Below are positions 36,401 to 50,105 of a DNA stretch of 64,000 nucleotides, in pieces. The number at the start of each line of letters is the position of its first letter. Position 1 is the first letter of the stretch. Under the pieces are notes generated by a model that made no database searches, was not told where the DNA came from, and saw only the letters and a list, made by a program, of their open reading frames with translations. The stretch comes from Asterella californica (Eukaryota; Streptophyta; Marchantiopsida; Marchantiales; Aytoniaceae): the NCBI GenBank assembly GCA_036924285.1, contig JAYKYS010000009.1, forward strand, positions 7,316,001-7,380,000, in the 5' to 3' direction. Position numbers and translations under genes: made by a program.

Positions 36401-37750
36401 TCATACTGTACATTACGTGAAGGCTATCTAGGAATACATGGGATATCTGGCTGTGGAAATATCGTGTGCAAGAACAAAAGCGAGAGAGAAACACAAAACC
36501 AAACGAGAATGAGTCCTTCAAATAAGCCAAACATCACTTTATGTACACTTCCACTATTTCTCATAAAACTGAAACACAAATGTAAATAGTCTATAAACTG
36601 CACTCCTTAAATCAATCTCTGAATCCAAACTAGGACAAGATCTGCCAAAGCGTACCTGAAAATAAGGGGAATGCCCATTTGCTAACAAAAAGCTTCACAA
36701 CAGCATCATAGAAACACTTATCGAGTGAAAAATGACATTTTAATCTATTTTTTAGTCTTTATTCTCACAACATCAAGTGGTAGAGCTTGTTGTAAGGCTT
36801 CTCAAAAGATATTTCATTTGTTCCATTTGGACGCTTAATGACAAAGTTATGAGATTCAAAAAATAAGAAAATCAAGTTGGGTCTTAGTTTGTCAATGCTG
36901 AATAGGTATTTACAACTTTTGATGACATACTAAGGACGTGTATGCTTACTCATAATTTGGAGAAACTTCACGTATTGCGAATTGACATAAGAGGGTATAT
37001 AATTAAGAGATCAACTTGTACCAACTTGCAACTTGTCGCTATGTTTTTTAAGAGATTGGGAGGTCCACTGCATGTATAAGGTGTCATTGGGTTCAAATTT
37101 GTGCATGTGATACATATGATAAGATAGTTCGGGAAGAGGAGGATCGCATTGTGTGTTTTGGGAGAAATTGAGATGTGAGAAAGGAGGATTGGAATACTCC
37201 AACTGCATGCGAAGGAGAGTTGGACCATTCTGACCATTATGGAGTCTGAATTTATTGTCTTTGGATCTATCGGGATGAAAACACCAAATTCTACATGAAA
37301 CTAAAGATGATTTGAAGTTCATCGAACGATATGAGAGATGTGAGATAGATTGACTTGCAAGGTTTCCATCAAATTTCATTCACCTATGACTTGAGGTTGT
37401 TTTATTCTTCACAATTGGTGGGTCTAGTTCTTCGTTCTTGATGTCAATACGATTAGAGAATCTTCATCTATGCATAAGAGAATATAATAAATGTATTAGA
37501 TTATTGTGTTGGACGTGACGAGGAAAGTTGAAGCAAAATCAATTAACTTCATATTTTGCTTCATGCGATCAAATTTCTTGATCTACTTGTGAAGAGAACT
37601 TCAAACTGCTTGTTTGGATCTAATAGAGATCAAGATAGTCAAATCTATCTATAAGAAGAGACGAATCTCGGATCATGCACTATCGTAGTATGTGAAATTA
37701 TCGTCTATGAATACACAAGGTATCTGGTTGTAGAGAGATACAAAGAGATT
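36400..37750. repeat. Second block of the 8,100-10,400 repeat family
   Basis: Shares phrases with the earlier block, with some segments inverted relative to others, so internal rearrangement has occurred. No coding potential supported. Confidence 0.6.
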
Positions 37751-39690
37751 TTGAACCAACCAATGTATCATTTGCACCCTCGTTATCCAAACTGTGTTGT
37801 CTCTATCTCGATCTTAATCGCTTCTTATGACAATTCTATCAATTTTTCTATCGACCTTAAGTGCGACGTGCGCAGATCACACACTTCAATTGGATGTACA
37901 ATCAAGCATCGAGTCGGATGACCTTGTTATAGTAATCAAATGTCTTATGCACATAGAAACATCCTCAAACAACATCTAAGGTCAAATTGCACTCTATTGA
38001 TATCTTCTTCATTGTTTTTCTGATATAAAATAAACTAATTTGCTCAACTTTGACTCCAAGAAATTCTTTGATTCAACCTCTACGTGGGATTATTCTTACA
38101 TCATTTGGTAGCCTATTGTTCAGACTACACAATGATATAGATATCATTTTGAATGAAACTATGTAACTTCTACCACAATAGGTCAAAGTTGATCATTTAT
38201 AACATCTAAATATAACATACAACTTGTAACACTTCAAATCCTCGTCTTGATCCGCATGTTTGATCTAAGTTTTGACCAAACAAGCTTTAAACTAGATGTG
38301 CAACATACCAATATAACCACTGTCTTCCAGAGTTTCTGTCAATGTAAGGCATGCACGCATCAATCAAACTATTTTAACTCTACAAGACTTCTTAGCTTGT
38401 CCAGTGCGCTTCTCTTGTATGAGAAGCAACATTACAATACTGTGAGTCTTGTTTGATGTTCAAATATGAATATTTGATTACCATTAGAAGCCATGTCTAG
38501 TTCCGAACTGGACTGCATAAGACATAATTTTTTTTAAACCTCCACTATGTGTATTTAATCGCTACCGCATAAACATTATGATGTCACATTTGTATCCATA
38601 ACTAATTTGGAGTAATTCAGGTTAATTAAAAATTTTGATTCACCCTAAACAATAAATGATCAGATCTTGTCATTCAGTATTGCACACATCCAGTCAGATC
38701 ACGCATTGTATCGTCTCCATGTTGGATTCCAAGTCGGACTCACGATAAGAAGATCGTCATTCGATATGACCAAGAGAACTTCAAAAAGTAAAGGGGTGAC
38801 CAAGAAAGAGCAGTTTCAAAGGTGTGATAAAGTAATTATCTCCAACAAGAATGATGAACACCTTGATGTATTACGAGCCGAATAAGTCGAAAGATACAAA
38901 ATTCTTTGAATCCTAATAAGTGCATCTTTGTAACTTCTTGTGGTCCCTTGCTCGGACATAACGTCTTGACATACAAGATCATGATACAACCATACAATGT
39001 TCAGTCTATCCAAGATATGCCACCACCTACAACAATCAAAAGCGTCAGATATTTCTTATGATGTGCATGAAATTATCATCAATTTATGCATCCATTGCTA
39101 CCGCCCTGACTGCCCTCTTAAATAGGTCTGTCGAGTTCATATGAACTGATAAATCCCAGATATCTTCTGAAATATTGAAAAAGGCTCTTTTATCAGCTTT
39201 GGTTTTGTGATCTTCCATTTTATATCTTTAGGTTCGTAATTCTACAATGAAAATGATATGACAATTAATCTAACAATATATTCTCTTCATGTTGAAGCAG
39301 ATTCTTGCTAATTTCTTCATATATCAAACTTTGACAACGTATCCTAATTAAAATACTAAATAGTGATAATTACTGATATCATCACACTTCTATTATTACA
39401 CATCATATTTTAACTCTATTATAACTGTTACCAATAACCTTTTTACCGTTATCATTAGTTGGTTTTGCTAATAACAAGGTAACAACTTCCTATTTCTTGT
39501 TATTATTTCTTTGCACCAATCGCACCAACTGTAATGTGTTGAACAGTCCATTTGGATATTTAATTAATTTTGATTTTGATAAATAATATTATCACGATGC
39601 ACTTGTAGCTTCATTGATTCGTTGATTGAAAAGATAATGTAGTTTCCTTACTATTGTGGCCAAAACTTCGAACCTTCCAGAGTGATTTGT
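37751..39690. other. AT-rich intergenic DNA, no gene seen
   Basis: Short frames only; no domain, RNA gene or clear element boundary recognised. Confidence 0.4.
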
Positions 39691-40170
39691 AAGGTCAGAG
39701 TAAAGTATGTAACCATCGCACCAAAGATCGACATATGTTTCTCAAGAAGTATTTTACTGATTTGATATGTTTAATGTCACAAAATCAGTAGCTTCACTGA
39801 TTCGTTGTTTTGTTTGCTAACAATTAAAATAATATGGATTCATTACAATAGTAAGAGAAAATAAGATAGATTAATTATGATAGTGATCACACTTTGAACT
39901 CGCAACTTGCAATTTCAGAAAAAGGTATGAATTCACTGCACCAAATATTAACATATATTAATTTTTCATTTGTGTATGTAATATTTTGTATGTTGCATAA
40001 ATAAACATGCTAGGAGACATTTACAACTGCACTGATTTGCTAGTTGATTTTAGGATCGTTAGCAAATTTTCTTTTATAGGTTCACAATTATAGTTGTAAA
40101 ATTTGTAAATCCGACGTGCAACTTTAAGTAAGGTATGCAACCACCACATTAAGGATTGACATATGTATAT
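39690..40170. repeat. Degenerate tandem repeat, period about 210 bp
   Basis: A block like GTATG-AACCACCGCACCAAA followed by GA(T/C)-GACATATG recurs at about 39,705, 39,924 and 40,133, each preceded by a GATT(C/T)G-T(A/T)GTTGA-like phrase. Spacing 219 and 209 bp. Satellite-like but old. Confidence 0.6.
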
Positions 40171-42227
40171 GCCTGATTCTGTTGCTTATTAATTTGTTTT
40201 AATGTTGCATAGATAACTTTGAAATTCATAAATATATGAAATTTCATACTGATAAATATTATAAACCTATATATTAAGATTTTAAAAATTGTATTTTGAT
40301 AATAATATGAATATAAAGAAGCATCGCAAAATGATAAGTGATACTCTTCAAAATTAATTTTCTTCATCTTGTAGATTACGAAACACATTATATTGTAAAA
40401 TTATATAATGCTATTGATATTTCTATAAGTTTATATTTTTCATTAATTACAATATTGATTCCTTCATAACTAAAATTAATAAATTTTTTATTAGGAAATA
40501 AACTTCATATTGGTTTATAAGCTGTATGAAAATTTGAGTTTCTTAAGAATATCAAAATTTAGGTTCATGAATATAATAAAATATTGCATCAACTTTAAAG
40601 TCATAATGTATTCAGTAATGTTATATATCTACTTTGTTTTCTATTTTGATTTTTATAGCATAAGTATTATAATAATATATATATGATGCTTAAATATATA
40701 TTACATCATGTATAGTAAAAAATATGTTCAATTATGGTATTACTACTACAGAAAATTTACATAGTAATAAATATAAAAATTCAGTAAATACATATAACTA
40801 TTTAGATGTTATGTATAGTTATTAGATAGTAATATAATGTAATTATAATTTGTAAAATATTATATCTGTATATTACAGAAAGTTTGTGTTAACTTAAGTG
40901 TAAAAGATATTATTATAGTAAGTTAGGAGATACAGTTTTATTATCATATTAAATTTTTGTTATTTTGATATGTTTGTTCGGAGACATCGATACATGTTTG
41001 AAGATTATATTGACTACATAAGTTTAAATATATTTAACAATGATATACTTTTATTTGTATGATGAAACATATTTAACAATTTATAGGGATACAATTGTTA
41101 TAACTCTACAAAATTGTTAATTTATAAAAATGATTTAGTTTAAAGGACTGAATGCATTATTCAAAATTAAAATGATACATGTATTAGAAATTTTACATAG
41201 ATTATAAATCATCATAATATTGCATAAATAATACTTTATTTTAAGTTTTAAATTATGTTATCCGTACTTGTATTTTATCAAGTGGTAATGTAGTGAGAGA
41301 GCCATTGGTAAGAATATCTTCTTGGTTTCTAAAGGTGATTTTGGGAAGATATATGTTAATATGGAAATGATTACCTACTAGCAAAACACATCACCGAGGG
41401 TTCACTCAGCATATGCATGCTCTTTTATTTTCCACATAATAAGATGAACATAGTTAACATGTTTAACCAAAAATCATGTAAGTTATCTTGTTCATTTGAC
41501 TCATAAAAAACAACGGTAAGGGAATTAACACCTTTTTTTCCCAAAGCAAACTCGATGTAGAACACTATGCCAGGAAAATGGTGAAGGAAATTCCATAATG
41601 CTTGAATGTAAATTAAACACTCTCATAGCCCATTACATGTAGAAAGAAAACCACAATAGGAGTAACCACGGCAAACGAGTAGATTTGGCATGGATGAAAA
41701 AGAAAATCTTACTAGACAGCCGAAGTAGAGTAGTGTACAGTTCAAATACAAAACACGGCATTATACATGGAGTTTTCGTCCCGGGAGAAATTACAAAACA
41801 TAAATACCGTGAGAAGAAGTCTGATGGTTACGACTATCTTTATTTTGATTATCCCACGGAGAGTGGGAGGCTCAGCGTTCCGCTGAGCTCATTCTCCATC
41901 GCCCGCGAAAGGTGTCAAACTGCTCAGTTCAAGAACAGAGCCGGACTCCTCGATCCACGCGATGAGTTCCATCCCTTTCTCTCTTGCTCCCAGCCCGTCG
42001 ACCTGCGGTACGTGTGAGCTGGCTTTTCGTTGGTAAAGCCTCCGCGGTCGGTCATGTCAGGTGAGCGAGTCCCACGCTCGTCGATTCTTCGAATTTCTGG
42101 TCGTGAGAAAGATTTCAGCCCGCATTTTTCTTTTCGCTTGTTGTGTTTCCTTTCGGAAGCTTGTTGATGGTGTGCTATTGAGCATCGCGCAGATTTTTGG
42201 TGACGATTTCAACGTTGTTTAGAATTC
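40171..42227. other. AT-rich DNA grading into a promoter region
   Basis: Very AT-rich to about 41,250, then composition rises. A frame at 41,694-42,017 has an ATG but no recognised domain. A GC-richer stretch with ATGTCAG|GTGAGC at 42,053-42,065 could be a first exon and donor for the gene that follows, but this could not be proved. Confidence 0.35.
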
Positions 42228-42245
42228 TAAACCCTAAACCCTAAA
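42228..42245. promoter_or_regulatory. Telo-box (AAACCCTA) tandem
   Basis: TAAACCCTAAACCCTAAA, two and a half units of the plant telomere-like motif, upstream of the bromodomain/PEHE gene. Telo-boxes are common near transcription starts of plant housekeeping and growth genes; too short to be a telomeric relic. Confidence 0.6.
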
Positions 42246-43363
42246 TTTAACCCGTAGAATTCTCACGCGGAAGAAGAGCTTGCAGATTCCAGAGTCTAAT
42301 TTCACTCTGTGGTCATAGTTTCGCGTGTGGATACCAGAAGTGAACCACATGGGCCGCCGAAAGAGAACAAATTTTCACGCCCTACTGCGAAATTTAAAAC
42401 TATGAAAAAACAGAATACAGATTAATAAGCAGTATAGTAAATGCACTAATGTTATTGTGGAGGCGTTTCTCAGCCAGGGTGGTTTTATCTTGGTCTGTTG
42501 TCAGCTACATTATACAACTTGGTAATGAGTGATACAAAGAGTACTCGGATGAACAGTTAGTGACATCTGAGCGAGACATAGATACCAGCGATATGTGTCT
42601 TGGAAATGCCGCACCTTGAGGAACAAAAATTGCGCATTCAGACGGGAGTAGAACCTTGGCACAGGTTACGGATCAGTCTGTACACATGTTTCTTGTTGAA
42701 TTTGCTTTCCGTAGGAGAGTAAAGTTTGTCTGTGGGCAAACTTAACAGTTGTTGTAGAACTATGGAAACAAGTAGGGAATGTTTTGCTGAACAGCGATTA
42801 TTTAGTGCCTGAGCAGAAAGGTGGCTACACCTTTCTTTCACCTGACAGATAATGATCTAGCTATCTCCAGTTGCTTACTGGAGTCAGTGAAAGTTGAGGT
42901 TTGAGTTGCATCCCATAGCGAGGTGGAAATGTTTGCTTCAAACTGGTGGATTGATGAAGTATGCAAGAACTTTACCCACTTAGTAATATCAGCAGCTGTG
43001 TCTACACTGTGAAGTCTTCCTGTAATGCACACGAGCGAGAACGGTTAAACTGAGATGATACTTTTTCCAGAAGAATGCTTAGATTAGGTAACAAAGTTGA
43101 ACTGCCTTGAGTATATTGGAGGTGAGGCCGGTTACAGTGGAAGTTTAGACCTGAACTCTGCACAATCTTATTGTAGCATGCTTGTGTTTACAGTGACTTA
43201 TAGTGCGTGCTTATGCGGAGACTCGGATTGTCTGCCTGAAATTACTGACTCTCAAACACGACTTCGAAGTTTGAAAATGATTTGTTACCTGTGCGGATTG
43301 TCGCAGGTCTCTCCACCGGGTGCGCGAGCGCAGGAAGTATTACTTACCGCTGGCGATGTTACC

Positions 43364-46300
43364 ATGGAGGACACTAAAATTGTGCAAGCCTTGGGAGTTC
43401 CTGATTCCACAGGAGCGGGACATGGCTTAGACAGCGCTGTTAAAGTTACTGAAGGGAGCTCGAAAGAAAGTACACTGGTGGAAAGGTCTAAGCTCTCACC
43501 CCAAGAATCAGGAGTTGCTTGCTCTGCCACATCACTGAAGCAACAATCACCAGACTTTGGCATCCAGCTAAAGGAAACTAGTAAAGAACTTAAGGAAGGA
43601 GCTGATGTTGCGGTTACTACTCAGCAAAAGATTCCTGCTGAGACCAAAGCGGTGACTGCGGAAGTTACTGCCGCGAACTGCGAGCTTGAGGTTCCTTTGA
43701 GTGGTATAACGTCCTTTCCAGGTAGGTTGCAGTGCATCTATGGGGACCTCCTTTTAGACGAAGGTCAGGGATATAATTTAGTTCGGAGCTCGGTTTAAAG
43801 TTTTGTATGAATTGTCTGGTTGCCTGCGAGGAATGTATTGTCACAAGTTCGTGATGTTCTGTATGCTACAGGTGAAATCGTCACTGACGTGGGGCAGAAG
43901 AGTCTTGCAGCAGAGTTTGAGGAGATCGTTCTTCAGAATTCCAGGCCTGACGTGAAGCAGGAACTTGAACTTGAACTCGACAGCACATGGGTATCTGAAA
44001 GCCTAGAAAATGGCAAGCACCTGGATGCAAGCAGCCAGCTCGATGCCCCATGCAAGGCAGAGAAGCATCTGGAAGGAGAGGGTATACATCCTATACCAGA
44101 GACTACCCTTCTTGGCGTCTTGGACAAATTGATCAGGTACTGGCTCTAGTTGCTGCTGTAGCGTCATGTGTACTGTTGAGCTCGTTCGTGGGCTGTAGCT
44201 TTAGAACCAGAACCTCCTGTTTTATCGATATTTGTCTTTCTGCGGATATAGTTTTGTGTGCCTTTTCGGGTGCTTTTTGTCTGTTCCTTGCGACGCTAGT
44301 GTCTTGTAATCTCCCGTCAGAACTAAAAGAGTTACGTTTGACAGTTCAGCTATCAGGGGGTTAGTTCTTATCGCTTGGGGTGCGGACAGGAAGACTATGG
44401 CCGGTTTACAAGTCAGTCTGTCCGTAGCTTCTAACTCGAGAATCAGAGCGGCCTTGGTCCCCTGAGCCATGGCCCCTGCTAAATTACTCATTAAGAGCCA
44501 TGTGACACATGTTTGTAGGAAGGCCTAATTGAAAAGAATGATTTTGCATGATTGGAGCAGCCTGGATCCTGGTGAGATATTCAAGGACCCCGTGGATGAT
44601 TCATTCGCTCCAAACTACTCAAAAGTTATCAAGACTCCGATGTGTTTCTCAATGATGCACGCGAAGATCATCGAGCACCAATATTTAACCTGGCGCTCAT
44701 TTGTGGTAGGCAAACTCCAACCTCATACCAGGATATATTCATCTATCACTTGCGCATCAATTTGTGGTTGTATTTCCCATCCCATTTCTAGGACTTTTGT
44801 TGCTCGAGGTGTAGCTTTCAAAGTAAAGGGAATCGGGATAGCTCTGCAGAGTGACGTAGTCTTTTAGTTTGGAAGATGGTTCCGTAGGGCTCGAGAATAC
44901 TCTCAGGTTCTAGAACCGCAGGTATACTTGTGTACAACTGTTCCGGCCGTACGTTTTGCTTTGACTCTCGCTGCTTTCTGAGGTTATCCGTACTTGGTAA
45001 TCCGTATTCTCCTTGAGATTCGTCGGTAATTCACGGTACTGGTGACTTACGCAACATTATGGTGGCTGGGTCAATGGTCTGGCCCATCTTCGGCAGTAAG
45101 TCCATTGTTTGCGTACTAATACACTGCTCTCTTTTCATGGTTCCGGACGTTTCCAACTTCTGAGCTTACTTTTATTTCTCGCCACCTGTCCTGCTTACAA
45201 TCGTCCTCTTTTCAATTACGGTTTACTCAGTGTATAGCTCGGATTATCTCATCGTTGCTACCTAAATAGAGATAGTTGTCTTGGATAATCATGTCACTGT
45301 CTCGACCTCAGCAAGCCTATGATTCTTAGTGAGGCCTTGGTTGCGTGTCCCATAGCACCCCTGTTACCAACAGTGTCGTCTACCGCTACATGCTTTTACA
45401 TATTACTAGTTAAGAGTTAAGGTCTCGCTGTTCTGTTGCGCAGTGACAATGGATACGTCAGCAAGATCAGTAATAAGTACATGAGAATACAAGGAATTCT
45501 TCCTGCTAGTCATGAAGAACACTTATGTCAAATTACCGATGGTGGAATTACCTTCTTCCCATGGTATTACACTTTTAGAACTCTGTATTAATCTTGATAC
45601 TTTCTCAGGAGGATTTCGAAAGGATATGCTACAACGCAATGAAGTACAATCAGAAGCGTTCAAAGATTTGGAATGCTGCGAGCGCACTTCTACGCCAAGG
45701 GAAGAAAATTTTGGAACCCTACAGCGAGCACGGGGATAATATTGTTGATGTCGGTAAGCTGGTTGATGATACGGTCAGTACGCAAGATTTGGCGACTGGA
45801 ATTCTGGCCGAAGCATTTGGAGAGGAAATGAGTTGTCGTCCGGAGGAAAAGAGATCACTGAGACCAACTCATAGTGAGGTGATAGAAGTACCTGTAGACG
45901 AATTGAGGACCTCACATGGTTGCCAGGATGGAATATCACCTCTTTTGGGTGGAAACAAGAAGGATTCTCTTGGAGGTGGTTGCGATGTAAGAAGTTCTTT
46001 CCTGAAACAAGACTTTGAAAAGTCGGAAGGTATTAGAAGAGATTCGAGACACTCGAGGATGAACCATGTGGAGGAAGAGGTTAAAGTCGAAATTCTGGAG
46101 TGCACTACTGGTCCCGAAGACTTACGTCTTGATTCCAGGGACGAAGCCACAGAGTGCTCAAGCTCTTTTGGGTTAACCCAAAGTCAAGAGCACAGTGATC
46201 CAGAAGGAGAAGGGATTCAGCAGAACGCAGAAGTCGAGTCTGAGTTGCGGGATGGCAACGGAGCGCTAACTTCTGCTTTTGCTGAAGAAGATGAGATATT

Positions 46301-49300
46301 AGGAGGAAGTGAAAGGTATTCGTTTAGCTTTTCTGTTTTCATCGCAATAAGCCGTTTTTGTTCGCTGACCAAGATCTCTGTACAGATTCCGCTTCCTATA
46401 TGACAACTGTATTCTACTTCGTGCTGCGTATCTGTACAGATTTTCAGTTTGTTTGTTGGTTGCTTTGTTGGGTCTCCAGGGTGCAGATGACCTGGTGTTG
46501 CTGGTCACCTTCCACTATCCCCACTCTTACTCTGATGTAGCCTTCGGGTCACCAAGCTTCCGTCTCCTGTCCCACCATGCTATCATACCTACCATCATCC
46601 CCGTTTTCTTCCGCTCATCAGTCAGCTGCCGATTGATGATTTTTAGGCGGTCGTTTCTCTTGGCTAACACACCTGCAGCTTATTGACAGTCCCGTCAGTT
46701 GCTTCTCATCCCAACGATGAGCAATCGCTGCTGGAAACTGTCATTTTATCCGAACACAGTCCCGTCCTCGTGCTGGCTACACTGCCATACAAGCGAGACA
46801 GGAGGTTCTTTTATATCTTGTGTTAGGCTTTAAATGTACAGCCCGTGGTCCCCACATGCTGCTCCGTATCAGTAGTGTGATTTGGTAGAAAATGGAGCGC
46901 TTTCCTGAAAGCCAAATTATTTCTCTTATGTACAGCAGGAGTAAGAAGGCTTTGAATGCAGAGTGGAAGAAATACAGACGGGGTATAGAATGGAGATGTC
47001 GGTGGCTGGAGGTTCGACTGAATGAACTGCGGGCTCGGTCGGAGAAATACGATCGCATCCTGGAGGAAAGAAGGGCGAAGAAGCAGTGGACATCAGACAT
47101 ACGCCCGGGTGAAGAGTCTTCAGCTCGTACAAGCCAGCTAAAAGACGTTCCCATAAAAGGACAACCGATCCTGAGACGAAGACGACGGAAACAAGTGGAA
47201 AGCTCTGTGGATTTGGATGTCTACATGGCAAGGCATCCTCTATTCTCCAGATATGGTACTGTTGGAGAATCTAGTTCGTTATTGTGCATATGTCTTACGT
47301 GATCCAGTAAACAAGGAATTAAGGTCCACTGCACGAACCATGGATCGTCGCAGGTTTTAGCAAGTTTAGCAAAATTGTAGACCCTTCGCTGCGTTACTGC
47401 TTAGGGGTTGTGAAGATGGAAAAACTTAAAGGCTGTACGCTGATCATCTGCTTCTACGTGACTGGTTGTATGGGAGTGGAACTCGCTTCAGTTGGTTGTG
47501 CACTCTGTGTCGACTTTATATGCTGTTTGCGTATCCCTGCATCTATGTTACTTCGCATGAAGTTATAAATGTTCTACACTGGGTCGATTTCGTCTGTAGA
47601 TAAGAAGAAAAAGCGAGATAAGGAGGATACATATGTGGAGGCCAAGACAGACAGTGGGCAACAAATGCACGGTCAACATCATTGTAAGTGGTTACTCTAC
47701 CTTGGCTGGTGCTACAGTTCCGCCGGGGTTGCACTTTCAGGGCATAAAATGCGTAATGAAGGGTCCTTCAGGTACTTTTTTTGGAGTCTGTAAACGTGGT
47801 AGTGTACTGCAGAGCAGTGTTTTGATAGTCTTGTTTCTAATCGAGAGTTGATCCTTTTGGGACCATTCTTACATGAGTATGTTTTGAGCCTGCTCAGATT
47901 GCGGACGTGCTACGTCCGGGCTCTCTGTACCCTCATTTTGCCATTGAATTGTCAAACCTTGTCCTCATGTACTCTGGCTCTCCTTCGCAGTGGAACTAGA
48001 AAGGAGGGTTCCCGAAGAATCAGACACGGAAGAACAAGTGGCAGTCATACGATCAACGGTGGGGGGCCAAGATTCTATGGAACAAATCCTTTGGAAAATT
48101 GAGGCGTTACAGGCACGAGTGGAAAAGATGAAACATCAACTGAGTAGGGGAGCTCCTTCAAAGGTTGCGCCACAACCTGTACCCGTTTCCAAAGTCCCGG
48201 CGAATCTACCTCGGGCTCCAATACAAGCTTCTCCACGTATATCCGCACCTAGTACTGCATCACGACCTCCAGGTACCAAGGGACGCCCACCTGCTGGACA
48301 ATCTCCCGGTCTGTCAGGCGGTTTAACTTCGGCAAATGGAGGCTTCCAGAAACAAGCTTCTGCACCAGTTCGACGAAGATCGTCAGATTATGACATCAAC
48401 AACATGGTTATGCCAGTCAGTGTCGGGGCCAAGATTGTGGAGCAGATCAAGCATGCTGATATCTGGACACCCCATTGGCGGCTCGTCGAAAGAACCGAGG
48501 GTGCCGATCAGTCGTTAGGTGGCAGTTCCAGCGATGAGGTCATACTCTCTTCCCCAATGCACACTGTTTTATGCCGAAATTGCTGAGAAAGAAGGGTCCG
48601 GAGACTTCTCTGCTTTTACAGGACTTGGTGTTGTATACCCAGAAAGATTTTTGCCATCAAGTAAGCGACGAAGCTCTGCCAGTGAAGCCTAGGACCTTGA
48701 TTGTCACAGTGGGGCCCCGTTATAGCGGTTCTTGGCTGAAGCCGCTATAAGCGTTACCAAGTATTAAGTTCAGCCGGTAACCTGAAGTAACCTGGATATG
48801 TGTGGTTATGCGCATGCCTTAGTTTACACGTCTCTGAAGACTGGTTTGACGGTATACTAACTTCAAGTAATCTGCCCCGACTCATTGTGGTGGCGGTTCA
48901 TGAAGCCTGTTAGCAGTGCTGTATATAGTCAGACAGCTGTGACAACACGGCTGGCCGTATGGCTCGTACAGGTCCAAACTCTCTACAACTAGTTGACCTA
49001 CCAAGAAAATGTCAAGCTCGAAGGAAGCAAGGAACAAGTACGGCTGTTTGCCAACCTTTGAACATAACCAACATCCATGCCTGCCAAACAAGTTCAGCAT
49101 AGTAAACTCTTAGTAACTCTCGGATTTCTCTGACACCCCAACCGACAACCTCAGAACCCTTTTGAGAGTCCGTTACTGCAGAAGATGTGTGTGTCTGGTG
49201 CTGTCGTCCTAACGGAGGAACATGATCTGAGCCCATTATATAGTTAGGGACTGTGAAACCAATTAACTTTTGGATTTGAGTTTATGGCGACTAGAACACA

Positions 49301-50105
49301 ATTGTGTTCTTGACTACCTAGGTGGAATTCCCGCTGCTATTACTTATGGCTGTGCCTGTTACTTCATCTTTCCCCTCAACCGTCGGGTTAGGTATGAACG
49401 TGGTTCGGCGTACTGCAGAACAGGACTCTGATCTGCGAATTTCTGTTGTTCTTGGTTATCTTATTTGTATCTTATTTGGAGCTTGTGTTGTTTATAGGTT
49501 TTCATCCGCTGTTTGTTGAACTACAGGACACGGATGATGAACAGTTTGAGAGTAGACATGCGGATATGGAGATCAGTGAGAGGCAGCAACGGTACGTGCT
49601 TCCCCCAAAGAAAAGCCCTGATGGAGAAGGGCCTGGTACTGGCAAAGGTAGGTCCTCCAAGTCCGGAATGGGGAAGGGAGCGGGGAAGATGTTAGGTAAG
49701 AGTGGGAAAAGTGGCAGAATAAGTGGCCCTTCGAACTCCACTGCAGCTGAAATTGTCGAATCTCCTGACTCAAGTATCTCTCCGGCATTTACCGGTTCAA
49801 TTCCCAAAGGCAAACGCAGGAAGAGACTATTCAATGCACATGCTTTCACCTCAAATCGTGCCCAGAAGTTAACAGCGCAAATAGCTGAGTCGCCAACCTC
49901 AAATCAAAGTATTGAGACTGCGGAAGAGAGCCCTCTTGCAGAAGATGTGGTAGAAACAAAGCAATTGGAAGAGACCAGTGCTGATATTCTTTCGAGTGGT
50001 GATAGGGAAACCCTGAGTATGCAAGCCGTCAATTTAGCAGACCAAGGGGAAATGAGAAAGAAGAGAAATACAGGTACGGGTTTGCAAGTTCTAGCCAACC
50101 CTTGA
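43364..50105 (+). CDS. Bromodomain-PEHE chromatin protein (MSL1/KANSL1-like)
   Basis: Eight exons join in phase with GT-AG junctions: 43364-43721, 43872-44136, 44531-44705, 45609-46315, 46936-47255, 47600-47683, 47991-48538, 49527-50105 (3,036 nt, 1,011 residues). Start ACCATGG is a good plant context, though the frame is open further upstream and an earlier exon is possible. A bromodomain spans about residues 198-305 across exons 2-4 (EIFKDPVDDSFAPNYSKVIK, then ICYNAMKYNQK with the acetyl-lysine-binding Asn). About residues 502-545 hold KKALNAEWKKYRRGIEWRC, about 665-690 a coiled coil (ILWKIEALQARVEKMKHQL), and about 769-845 a PEHE domain (YDINNMVMPVSVG, IWTPHWRLVE, DDEQFESRHADMEISERQ). PEHE binds MYST acetyltransferases in MSL1 and KANSL1, so a nuclear scaffold that reads acetylated histones is inferred. 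The weakest join is exon 4 to 5. Confidence 0.83.

Noticed and set aside
41694..42017. ATG frame before the bromodomain gene
   Set aside because: No known domain and no in-phase splice connection found; may be chance.
42228..42245. Internal telomere relic
   Set aside because: Only about two and a half units; fits a promoter telo-box better.
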